Positions 28,713 to 35,952 of a DNA stretch of 64,000 bases are shown here, piece by piece. Position numbers and translations under genes: made by a program. Below the pieces are notes generated by a model. The model was not told the DNA's origin. It saw only the letters and a program-made list of their open reading frames with translations, and did no database searches. This DNA is from Flavobacteriales bacterium (GTDB lineage Bacteria; Bacteroidota; Bacteroidia; Flavobacteriales_F; PHOS-HE28), in assembly GCA_016703005.1 (NCBI GenBank), contig JADJCX010000008.1:117265-181264 (forward strand). Reading direction: 5' to 3'. Positions within the stretch are counted from its first letter, which is position 1, and each line of letters opens with the position of its first letter.

Positions 28713-28949
28713 ATGTCCACGCCTGAACTCCGCAAGAAGCTCATCGCCCGCATCCGTGCCACCACCGATGCGAAACTGCTGCGCGAGATGGATCGCATGC
28801 TGAAGGATGCCAGCCGGGAGATCGCACCCTTCATGACCACCCCGGAACAGAAGAAGGCCATTGCCAAGAGCCGCGCAGCCGTGAAGAAGGGCCGGGTACG
28901 CCCTGCGACCGAAGCCGACAAAGCCATCCGGGAATGGCTCGGCAAATAG
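28713..28949 (+). CDS. Putative type II antitoxin
   Basis: A 78-residue, strongly charged, helix-rich protein (LRKKLIARIRATTDAKLLREMDRMLKD..., then a basic KGRVRPATEADKAIREWLGK tail). I assign it as the antitoxin because of its position. Its last 16 bp overlap the start of a RelE/ParE-type toxin gene, the usual antitoxin-first order. No defined DNA-binding motif is obvious. The C-terminal part is likely the toxin-wrapping segment. ATG 28713 is preferred over a TTG two codons upstream. Confidence 0.7.
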   Translation: MSTPELRKKLIARIRATTDAKLLREMDRMLKDASREIAPFMTTPEQKKAIAKSRAAVKKGRVRPATEADKAIREWLGK

Positions 28950-29227
28950 TCTGGACCGCTCCGGCCGAGAAGGACCGGAAGGACATCCTCGCATACTGGC
29001 TCAAGCGCAACGGTTCCCCGGCATACAGCCTGAAGCTCTTCGCACAGTTCCAAGTCGCTACCCGGACGATCCTCGCTCATCCTTTCATCGGCAGACCATC
29101 GGACATTGAAGGGATCCGCGTTCTAGCAGTGGGCGAATACCTCCTCTTCTATGAAGTGTTCGCTGATTCGATCGTGGTGCATCACATCTGGGATGGAAGA
29201 CGGGATCTGAAGAAGTTGAAGTTCTGA
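28934..29227 (+). CDS. RelE/ParE-family toxin
   Basis: A 97-residue protein of the RelE/ParE fold. IVWTAPAEKDRKDILAYW makes the first strand and helix. AHPFIGRPSDIEGIRVLAVGEYLLFYEV and VHHIWDGRRD make the C-terminal sheet, with the Arg/Asp residues usual for this group. It acts either on mRNA in the ribosome (RelE) or on gyrase (ParE); the sequence alone does not decide, although the W-x-GRRD ending is more frequent in ParE-like members. The 16-bp overlap with the upstream gene indicates co-translation. It lies between T9SS genes with no mobile-element signs. Confidence 0.82.
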   Translation: MARQIVWTAPAEKDRKDILAYWLKRNGSPAYSLKLFAQFQVATRTILAHPFIGRPSDIEGIRVLAVGEYLLFYEVFADSIVVHHIWDGRRDLKKLKF

Positions 29228-29273
29228 CAGGACCTATCGCCCATCACTCCTGCGCTAAGAATTCGCTGTCTAT

Positions 29274-30024
29274 CTACTGGACCAGTTCGAAGTTCAGATA
29301 TGGCGCCTTGCGCTCGTACTCATCGAGCAGGACTTTTCGTAGTTCCGGATCCCGCTCCAGCGTGTCATAAACAAGTTGTTCGAGTTCGTGCAAGCGCTCA
29401 TCGGATGGGTTGGCTTTCAGTTCGGGTCGGAATGGGTCAATGATCTGACGCCCGGGCTTCATGCTATCGTTCATGCCCCAAATTGCCATGTAACAGAAGG
29501 CGGCGTGGTACAGATGTGACAACGAAGCGCTCATCGCTCTCACCTTGTTGATACCCACGCACACATGCATCGTCGCCCTGCCATCCATACGGTGCAAATA
29601 GTAGAAGTGCGCGGCAATGCGCATCGCACTGTCCAGTGATAGTGGATCGACCATCTCTTTCCGAAGCGGGCGGAGATAGATCCGTTGGAAGGTCGTGTCT
29701 GCATCCAGCAATTCATCGTAGGCTTCGTAAAGCGACAGTGTCCGGCAGCAGCTTGAGAAGCTCGTCTTCTTGATCGTACACTGCGGCAAAATGGCTGTAG
29801 AGGTATTCGTGAAAGTTCCGAAGTGCAGAGCACAGCGGCCCGCGCACGGGATCGGCCTTCAGGCTGTCCGGACCGAAGCGGAGATAGGCTTCCTCTCCTT
29901 CACCCACCCGTTCAATGGAGAAAAGGTCGTGGAAAGGAATGGCATCAGGGATCTCTTGTGCCTTCACATCGAAGGCCCCAACGAGCAATAGTGGCAAGAC
30001 GGTCCTCCTGAACAAGTGTTCCAT
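29274..30024 (-). pseudogene. Exported protein of unknown function (single frameshift)
   Basis: Two frames join into about 250 residues. The first starts MEHLFRRTVLPLLLVGAFDVKAQ (a signal peptide) and reads to DQEDELLKLLPD. There the frame changes near 29745 and continues LSLYEAYDELLDADTTFQRIYLRPLRKEM. The rest is helical and ends in DEYERKAPYLNFELVQ. The joined text reads smoothly across the CTGCTGCC region, so one missing or extra base is the likely cause. I do not recognise the family. A hypothetical periplasmic or surface protein is all that can be said. Confidence 0.6.
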
Positions 30025-30122
30025 AGGCAAAAGGTAGGTGCTGGCTCGCTACGCCCTCCTGTTCGCCAACCGCACCGGTGCCTGCAGCCAGAATCATGGT
30101 ACGGACAACCTAACTTAGTCAC

Positions 30123-31070
30123 GTGATCCGCTTACGGGAGGCGCTCCACAGCGCATGCATTGGACTGCTTTTGGGAAGTACTTCGTACGCTCAATCATAC
30201 CGACCATTCCCAGAGAGCGGCGCAGCATGGGTTGAATCTCATGGACAGTTGATGCCCGCAGAGAATTGTGGATACACCTATGATTCCACGGACTACATCC
30301 GTATTGGAAACGACACATTGATTAGCGATACCGTTTACACAACACTTTGGCGATATCAAGAGTGTGAGGTCTATCAAACCGGGCAACCGAACTATCCTTG
30401 GTGTACCAGTTCCTATTTCACGGTGCCAACACATCTGTATGCGATGCTGCGACAGGATACCAATGCTCGCACAGTTCACCTCCGACTGTCTGGATTTCCT
30501 TCGGAAGCACTGCTCTACGACTTCAATATGCAGGTTGGTCCGTATCCCGATACCTACAATTCAGGCTGGGGAACTGAAGTGGTTTCCATTGACAGCGTGC
30601 TCCTAACAGATGGCTATCACAAACGGTTCACCCTGAATGTGACGAACTGGAATGGCCCTGGAGTTGTCATCGAAGGGGTTGGGAGCAATTTCGGGCTGAT
30701 GACTTGGATGGTATCGCCTTTCGAGAATCATGACCGCCTCCTTTGTTTCGGAACAAATGGCGCGCCCATTTTCGTAGCTGAAGGAGAGGAACCATTGTGG
30801 GTTTGCAATTTCACTGCTGGTGTTACCAATACTGCTGTGCAGCCTTTGCGAACAATGCGTTCATGGCCAAACCCTGCCTCAAGCATGCTGCATGTCGAGC
30901 TCAGTGGCACCTCTACCCTTCCTTGCGACCTGCTCAATAGTTCAGGGAGGCGGGTGCACAGCTTTACGCTTAAGCCTGGTCACAATACGGTGGAATTGGA
31001 GAAACTCTCAGCGGGTTTGTACCTATTACTTGGCACTGACGGAACGGCCGTGCGCATAGTGAAAGAGTAG
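30123..31070 (+). CDS. Secreted protein of unknown function with T9SS type A sorting domain
   Basis: A 315-residue exported protein beginning with GTG at 30123, 4 nt after a TAACTTAG box. The signal peptide (ALHSACIGLLLGSTSYAQ) is followed by a beta-rich body typical of Bacteroidota hypothetical secreted proteins (GNDTLISDTVYTTLWRYQECE...). The C-terminal type A sorting domain (MRSWPNPASSMLHVEL, LLNSSGRRVHSFTLKPGHN, LSAGLYLLLGTDGTAVRIVKE) is clear. Base composition looks somewhat less GC-rich than the flanking genes by eye. The body has no recognised catalytic motif. Confidence 0.8.
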   Translation: MIRLREALHSACIGLLLGSTSYAQSYRPFPESGAAWVESHGQLMPAENCGYTYDSTDYIRIGNDTLISDTVYTTLWRYQECEVYQTGQPNYPWCTSSYFTVPTHLYAMLRQDTNARTVHLRLSGFPSEALLYDFNMQVGPYPDTYNSGWGTEVVSIDSVLLTDGYHKRFTLNVTNWNGPGVVIEGVGSNFGLMTWMVSPFENHDRLLCFGTNGAPIFVAEGEEPLWVCNFTAGVTNTAVQPLRTMRSWPNPASSMLHVELSGTSTLPCDLLNSSGRRVHSFTLKPGHNTVELEKLSAGLYLLLGTDGTAVRIVKE

Positions 31071-31072
31071 GC

Positions 31073-32287
31073 TCACGCCCTCCTATTCGCCAACAGTACC
31101 GGCGCCTGCCCATCGAAGGGGTTGTCCATGCGTCCGATGCTCTGTGCCTCCATGCCAGCGGCGCGCATCACCGTGCGATCGCCGAAGCGCTTGCGAATCT
31201 TGTCCATGGCCTGGTAGAGGCTCATCGCTTCCTCGGTATCGGTGAAGGCATCCATTTGGTGGCCGCCGCCTACGAGGTGACTGAAGCGAACACCCACAAG
31301 GCGGATCCGTTGGCGACGATCGTACAGCTGGCGAAAAAGGTCGTGTACCAATGGCAGGATCTTATGATCGCACGCGGTGTAAGGAATGCGTAGTTGCCGC
31401 ATGTGCGTGTTCATGTCGGCGTAGCGGATCTTCACGGCGATGCAGCTGGTGAGCTTCTCACCCTTGCGCAGTTGGAAGGCGAGGCTCTCGGCCATGGCGG
31501 TGAGCAGGCCTTTGAGCTTCACCACATCGATGGTGTCACGTGCGAAGGTGCGTTCGGTGCTGATGCTCTTGCGTTCGTGCCAGGGGATCACCGGACTGTC
31601 GTCGATGCCGTTGGCCTTGCGCCAAAGCACGGGTCCATGTTCACCAAGCAGCCGTTGCATCAGATCGATGGGTAGCTCCTGCATGGTGTGGATCTTCATC
31701 ACCCCCATGCTGCGCAGAAGGTGGGCCGTCTTATCGCCGACCCCTGGAATGGCCTCGATGGGCATTGGAGCGAGGAAAGGTTTCTCCGTGCCGCGCTCCA
31801 CTTGCTTCTGTCCATTGGGCTTGGCGGTGTTGGTGGCCACCTTGCTCACCGTCTTGTTGATCGAAAGCCCGAAGCTGTTCGGCAAACCGGTCTTCGCAGT
31901 GATGCGTTGTCGCAGTTCGGTCGCCAGCATCATCGCACCGAAGAACTTCTCCGTTCCGGTGAAGTCCACATAGAACTCGTCCACGCTGGTCTTCTCGAAC
32001 AAGGGCACCTTTTCGCGAATGATCTCCGTGACCTCGTCGCTCTTGTCCATGTACTCGCCGCTGTTGCCGCGCAGGATGATCGCCTCCGGACAGAGTTGTT
32101 TCGCCATACGCATGGGCATGGCACTGCGAATACCCACCTTCCGCGCCTCATAGCTGCAACTGGCCACCACGCCACGGTCACTATCGGCGCCAATAAGGAC
32201 AGGCTTCCCGAGAAGGCTCTTATCGTGAAGGCACTCCACGCTTACGAAGAAGCTGTCGAGATCGAGGTGGAGGACGGTGCGGCCCAT
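31073..32287 (-). CDS. dinB: DNA polymerase IV (Y-family)
   Basis: A 404-residue error-prone lesion-bypass polymerase. LDLDSFFVSVE at 8-18 holds the first catalytic Asp, and TSVDEFYVD (100-108) holds the second acidic pair. The intervening YEARKVGIRSAMPMRMAKQLCP is the Y-family signature. The thumb HhH region (IEAIPGVGDKTAHLL) and little-finger domain follow. ATG 32287 is chosen over TTG 32293. The gene is divergent from a LexA-like regulator, with two inverted repeats between them, so damage-inducible control by that regulator is likely. The C-terminal clamp-binding tail is not obvious. Confidence 0.95.
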   Translation of the reverse strand: MGRTVLHLDLDSFFVSVECLHDKSLLGKPVLIGADSDRGVVASCSYEARKVGIRSAMPMRMAKQLCPEAIILRGNSGEYMDKSDEVTEIIREKVPLFEKTSVDEFYVDFTGTEKFFGAMMLATELRQRITAKTGLPNSFGLSINKTVSKVATNTAKPNGQKQVERGTEKPFLAPMPIEAIPGVGDKTAHLLRSMGVMKIHTMQELPIDLMQRLLGEHGPVLWRKANGIDDSPVIPWHERKSISTERTFARDTIDVVKLKGLLTAMAESLAFQLRKGEKLTSCIAVKIRYADMNTHMRQLRIPYTACDHKILPLVHDLFRQLYDRRQRIRLVGVRFSHLVGGGHQMDAFTDTEEAMSLYQAMDKIRKRFGDRTVMRAAGMEAQSIGRMDNPFDGQAPVLLANRRA

Positions 32288-32320
32288 GGACAAGTCCGGA
32301 ATGACGGATTATGCGTCATG

Positions 32321-32350
32321 TTGTGGATGATAAAATAGTCATTACGTTTG
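32321..32350 (+). promoter_or_regulatory. Bacteroidota-type promoter for the LexA-like gene
   Basis: TTG at 32321-32323 and TACGTTTG at 32343-32350 (an exact TAnnTTTG) are 19 nt apart, the usual -33/-7 geometry of Bacteroidota. This is the best promoter match in the window. It faces the XRE-S24 gene 77 nt downstream, and its -7 end overlaps an inverted repeat. Confidence 0.7.
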
Positions 32351-32370
32351 ACCGCCGGATAATTGGTCAA
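32348..32370. promoter_or_regulatory. Inverted repeat TTGACC-N11-GGTCAA, candidate operator
   Basis: Perfect 6-bp arms lie between divergent dinB and the LexA-like regulator. The left arm overlaps the end of the -7 box at 32343-32350. A dimeric repressor bound here would block the regulator's own promoter and probably dinB too. Confidence 0.5.
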
Positions 32371-32375
32371 TGAAA

Positions 32376-32392
32376 TGCCATCTTATATGGCA
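32376..32392. promoter_or_regulatory. Inverted repeat TGCCAT-N5-ATGGCA, second candidate operator
   Basis: Perfect 6-bp arms sit 5 nt downstream of the first inverted repeat, in the same AT-rich gap. The total arm length and compact spacer are typical of XRE/S24 repressor sites. Which of the two repeats is bound cannot be decided by eye. Confidence 0.45.
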
Positions 32393-32426
32393 ATAATATC
32401 CATCGGCCAAGCCAAGTGAACGAACC

Positions 32427-33305
32427 ATGAGCACCGCACGCACCCTCTCCGTACCCGCATCGGCACCCATGCCCATTCCAACCGTGCTGCCATTTGGCAA
32501 CAACCTGAAGCTGTTGCGCAAACGTCGTGGGCGAAGTCAGGAGGAAGTGGCTATTGCCATGGATGTGAAGCGTTCCAGTTGGAGCGGCTACGAGAACGGC
32601 ACCGCCGAGCCGCCTTTCGATCTGCTCATGCGAATCAGTAGCTACTTCCGTGTCAGCATCGATCGGCTACTGCGTGAGGACCTGTCGCGCTATGGTGAGC
32701 AGCAGCTCGGTATCCTGGAACGTGGTGGTGATGTGGACGTGAACGGCATGCGCCTGCGTGTGCTGGCTACCACCGTGGGCGGCGATAACGACGAGAACAT
32801 CGAACTGGTTCATGAGCAGGCGCGCGCCGGCTATGCCACCGGCTATGCCGATCCCGACTACATCAGTGTGCTGCCCACCTTCCGCATGCCCTTCCTGAGC
32901 AAGCAGAAGAAGTACCGCACCTTCCCGATCAATGGTGACAGTATGCCGCCCGTGGCCCACGGCAGTTGGGTGACCGGTGAGTACATCCAGAACTGGGAGA
33001 TGATCCGAGATGGCCAACCGTACATCATTGTTACGCGCGCGGAGGGTATCGTTTTCAAAGTCGTGTACAACCAGATCAAGGAGAAAGGGTCGTTCCTGCT
33101 ATGCAGCACCAACCCCTTGTACGAACCCTACGAAGTGCCGGTCGGTGAGATCCTGGAGATCTGGAAGTTCGTGCACTTCATCAGCCACGACTTGCCGGAA
33201 CCCAACCTGACCCGCGACGACCTGTCACGCAATGTGATGGACCTGCGTACCGAGGTGATCCGTCTGCGTACCGCGTTGGAGGGGCAGGGGAGACTGGCGT
33301 TCTGA
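32427..33305 (+). CDS. XRE-HTH/S24 peptidase regulator, LexA-like
   Basis: A 292-residue repressor. The N-terminal XRE helix-turn-helix spans about residues 24-80 (NNLKLLRKRRGRSQEEVAIAMDVKRSSWSGYENGTAEPP). A linker leads to ARAGYATGYADPDYI, where Ala134-Gly135 is a plausible self-cleavage site. The S24 domain has Ser172 in NGDSMPP and Lys211 in GIVFKVVYN, the expected catalytic dyad. The C-terminal 40 residues form a probable coiled coil (VMDLRTEVIRLRTALEGQG). The order HTH, cleavage site, S24 matches SOS-type repressors of Bacteroidota, often found beside dinB and an alternative dnaE. Here dinB is divergent and the dnaE lies about 10 kb away. It is expected to repress its own promoter and dinB. 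Confidence 0.88.
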   Translation: MSTARTLSVPASAPMPIPTVLPFGNNLKLLRKRRGRSQEEVAIAMDVKRSSWSGYENGTAEPPFDLLMRISSYFRVSIDRLLREDLSRYGEQQLGILERGGDVDVNGMRLRVLATTVGGDNDENIELVHEQARAGYATGYADPDYISVLPTFRMPFLSKQKKYRTFPINGDSMPPVAHGSWVTGEYIQNWEMIRDGQPYIIVTRAEGIVFKVVYNQIKEKGSFLLCSTNPLYEPYEVPVGEILEIWKFVHFISHDLPEPNLTRDDLSRNVMDLRTEVIRLRTALEGQGRLAF

Positions 33306-33413
33306 ACCGGTCCCGGTCAATGGATCGGTTTATGAGCAGCAGTTCGATGCTCAAATTCAATGTTAAGTTAATGTAAGATCCAGTTGAAACGATCATTACC
33401 TTGGCTGCGTTGA

Positions 33414-33830
33414 ATGGACAAAACACGCGCATTCATGAGAACGTTGTCCGCCATCGTCGTGCTCTTCTTTGCCATAGGCCTGCAAGGCCAAGAAGGTTTG
33501 GTGCAGGAGCGCTATCCCAATGGCAAACTGCGCAACACACAGTATGTGGAAGGTGATCTGGTGCGCTTTGTTACCTACTACGAGAGCGGTCGTGTGAAGG
33601 AAATGGGTGGGTTCCGTGACGGGCTGCGCGATGGTGCTTGGAAGCAGTACGCTGAGAACGGTACCGTGTTGTGCGAAGCACTCTTTGACAATGGCAAGCG
33701 TCAGGGTAACTGGATCGTGCGCAACACTGCGAATGCGACCACTGGCCGCTTGCATTTTACCGATGGCACGTTGGCCTATGCCGAGCAATTGAACGCTGAA
33801 GGCGAGTTGATCGCCGAGCGGACTTACTGA
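33414..33830 (+). CDS. Exported MORN-like/YwqK-family repeat protein
   Basis: A 138-residue protein with a signal peptide (MRTLSAIVVLFFAIGLQGQ from ATG 33435; the frame starts at ATG 33414). Short MORN-variant repeats follow: YPNGKLRNTQYVEG, YYESGRVKEMGGFRDGLRDGAWKQYAENG and FDNGKRQGNWIV. Such repeats form beta-hairpin ladders and occur in many secreted Bacteroidota proteins annotated as YwqK-type antitoxins. No toxin partner is adjacent, so the antitoxin name should not be taken literally. A terminator follows. Confidence 0.8.
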   Translation: MDKTRAFMRTLSAIVVLFFAIGLQGQEGLVQERYPNGKLRNTQYVEGDLVRFVTYYESGRVKEMGGFRDGLRDGAWKQYAENGTVLCEALFDNGKRQGNWIVRNTANATTGRLHFTDGTLAYAEQLNAEGELIAERTY

Positions 33831-33849
33831 ATGCAACAGGAAATCATTT

Positions 33850-33881
33850 GAACGGCGGCCATTGGCCGCCGTTCTGCTTTT
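33850..33881 (+). terminator. Rho-independent terminator
   Basis: GAACGGCGGCC (33850-33860) and GGCCGCCGTTC (33864-33874) form a perfect 11-bp stem with a 3-nt loop, followed by TGCTTTT. It ends the MORN-like gene just before a convergent gene. Confidence 0.9.
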
Positions 33882-33890
33882 CAATGCGGG

Positions 33891-34310
33891 CTATCCCTTC
33901 TTGAACAAGTTCCCCTTCTCCGCCATCGCCTTGAACTCGATGGCATGGCCATCCGGGTCTTCAATGAAGAGACTCATCTGCTCTCCAACATCGCCCTTCA
34001 TCACCGTATAGGGTTCAATGAAGAAGGTGACGCCGACCTTCTTGAAGCGATCGCGCAATTTCTTCCAGTCGTCCATATCGAGCACGATGCCCCAATGCTC
34101 ACTGGGTACATGGCTCTTTGGGTTGTAGACACGTTTCACGCGTTCCAAGCGCGCAACCTCTTGTATGGTCAACTGATGGCCGAAGAAGTTGTAGTCCACC
34201 CAGTGCGTGGAACTACGGCCTTCGGGACAACCAAGCAATCCACCATAGAACGCTTTGATGCGTTTCAGATCGGTGGTGGCAAAGGCGATATGGAATTTTC
34301 CTTGGAGCAT
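33891..34310 (-). CDS. VOC/glyoxalase-fold protein
   Basis: A 139-residue vicinal-oxygen-chelate protein with two beta-alpha-beta-beta-beta modules. The first is FHIAFATTDLKRIKAFYGGLLG...WVDYNFFGHQLTIQEV. The second is HWGIVLDMDDWKKLRDRFKKVGVTFF...EQMSLFIEDPDGHAIEFKAM. Metal ligands are likely His7, the His of SEHWG and the Glu of AIEFK. The substrate is unknown (dioxygenase, glyoxalase or resistance type). It is complete and monocistronic. Confidence 0.87.
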   Translation of the reverse strand: MLQGKFHIAFATTDLKRIKAFYGGLLGCPEGRSSTHWVDYNFFGHQLTIQEVARLERVKRVYNPKSHVPSEHWGIVLDMDDWKKLRDRFKKVGVTFFIEPYTVMKGDVGEQMSLFIEDPDGHAIEFKAMAEKGNLFKKG

Positions 34311-34389
34311 GACGGAAAAGTAACGAGGTCGCAGGAGTTGAACGGATAAAAGGATCCAGACTTCACGAACAGCTTATGGTGTATGTACT

Positions 34390-34422
34390 GAAAAAAAAAC
34401 GCCGCCCGTTAAGGGCGGCGTT
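34390..34422 (-). terminator. Rho-independent terminator of the acidic-tail gene
   Basis: On the minus strand AACGCCGCCC (34422-34413) and GGGCGGCGTT (34407-34398) form a 10-bp stem with a 5-nt loop, followed by about nine T residues. It is an efficient-looking terminator for the gene ending near 34450-34467. Confidence 0.92.
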
Positions 34423-34466
34423 CCACTATCCGTTCACGGGGTCAATCCTCGTCATCGTCCGCATCT

Positions 34467-34844
34467 TCACGCGGCATCCGCAGCGGCATCCGCATCGTCA
34501 TCGGCGTCATCATCCGCGTCGGGTTTGTCGTCATCACCAGCTTCCTCATCATCCGCACTATCGGCACCTTCAAGGCCCTCCGGTGCATCGTCATCATCGC
34601 CGGCGGCAGGGCTCGGGCCATCCTCTTGATCAAGGAACTGCTCGATCTCCTCGCGGCTTTCCGGATTGATCTTGATGAGGTACAGGGCCTCGGGTGTTCG
34701 CAGCTCGATCACGCGCAACAGGTCGCCCTTCGCGGTGGGGATCGATTTGATGTGGCTGCTGTCGATGCCATCAGGATACTGCTCTTGAAGCGTTTCCTTC
34801 AGGCCATCGGTAAGGGTGTTGAATGAGCGTATGAGTCGTTGCAT
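34467..34844 (-). CDS. Small protein with acidic Asp/Ala-rich tail (often annotated DNA primase in Bacteroidota)
   Basis: A 125-residue protein with a structured N-terminal half (MQRLIRSFNTLTDGLKETLQEQYPDGI...LLRVIELRTPEALYLIKINPESREEIEQFL). It has a long acidic tail of Asp, Glu and Ala. Similar Bacteroidota proteins carry the misleading name DNA primase; no primase motif is present. The frame stops at 34467. If one base in the GCGTGAAG region (about 34464-34468) is extra, the tail would continue as EDADDDED and stop near 34442, closer to the family's all-acidic ending. A regulatory or nucleic-acid-mimic role is speculative. It is downstream of the deoxyhypusine-synthase-like gene on the same strand. 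Confidence 0.7.
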   Translation of the reverse strand: MQRLIRSFNTLTDGLKETLQEQYPDGIDSSHIKSIPTAKGDLLRVIELRTPEALYLIKINPESREEIEQFLDQEDGPSPAAGDDDDAPEGLEGADSADDEEAGDDDKPDADDDADDDADAAADAA

Positions 34845-34859
34845 GGGAGCGGGTGAGGC

Positions 34860-35836
34860 TTACATGTCCAAGATGTAGGCGAAGATGAGAGGCGCGACAA
34901 TAGTAGCATCGCTTTCGATGATGTACTTCGGTGTATCGATATCAAGTTTGCCCCATGTGATCTTCTCATTGGGCACAGCACCGCTGTAGCTGCCATAGCT
35001 CGTGGTGCTGTCGCTGATCTGGCAGAAGTAGCTCCAGAAGGGAATATTGTCCCGCTGAAGGTCCTGGTGCAGCATAGGCACCACGCAAATGGGGAAATCG
35101 CCCGCGATACCACCGCCGATCTGGAAAAGCCGATACCGTGTTCGCCACAATTCTGAGTGTACCAATCGGCCAGGAACATCATGTATTCGATGCCGCTCTT
35201 CATCATGCTAGGCTTGCAATGGTCAACGATGCAGTGGCCTGCGAAGTTGTTGCCCAATGTGCTGTATTCCCAGACCGGTCAGATAATTGGCAGGTTGCGT
35301 TCCGCAGCGGCCACCATCCAACTGTCCTTCGGATCGATCTGGTAGTACTGCTTCAGCACACCGCTATTGATCATGTCATAGAAGTACTGATGCGGGAACC
35401 GTCGGTTACCGCTCTTGTCGTCCGACTTCCACAGATCCACCACATGCTTTTCCAAACGACGGAATGCTTCGTGCTCGGGGATACATGTATCCGTCACGCG
35501 GTTCATGCCGCGGTCCAAGAGGTCACGCTCCTGTTGCGGTGTCAGGTCACGGTAATTCGGTACCCGTTCGTAGTGATCGTGGGCCACCAAGTTCATCACA
35601 TCCTCCTCAAGGTTGGCCCCGGTGCAACTGATGATGTCCACTTGTCCTTTGCGGATCATCTCCGCCAGGATCTTGCCCAACTCGGCCGTGCTCATGGCGC
35701 CGGCCAGCGTCACCATCATTTTCTTGCCTGCGGCTTTATGTGCCTTATAGCCTTTCGCGGCATCCACCAAAGCAGCTGCGTTGAAGTGCAAGTAGTGCTT
35801 CTCGATGAAGGACGATATCGGACGTGCGTTGCTCAT
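34860..35836 (-). pseudogene. Deoxyhypusine synthase family protein (in-frame TGA and one frameshift)
   Basis: About 325 residues from ATG 35836. The NAD-binding region is KMMVTLAGAMSTAELGKILAEMI, then ISCTGANLEEDVMNL. Next come KDSWMVAAAERNLPII, an in-frame TGA (35281-35279), and PVWEYSTLGNNFAGHC in the same frame. A second defect near 35115 moves the frame from GIGF to FQIGGGIAGDFPICVVPML, explained by one T missing from TTTT. The active-site lysine is present in EKITWGKLD. Bacteria lack eIF5A, so members of this family act on other polyamine-like substrates (for example homospermidine-type transfers). It lies 117 bp after the arginine decarboxylase gene, which supports a polyamine role. 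The TGA replaces a position that is often Val or Cys. Confidence 0.83.
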
Positions 35837-35952
35837 TCGGGTTGTTACGGGGCGAAATATAGACGCGTGGTGTGATGCGCAAGTGAGATGTTCGAATGGC
35901 GCCGTGGCCGTATGGCATCCACGGTAAGATATTCAACACACGAGTAGTCGGT

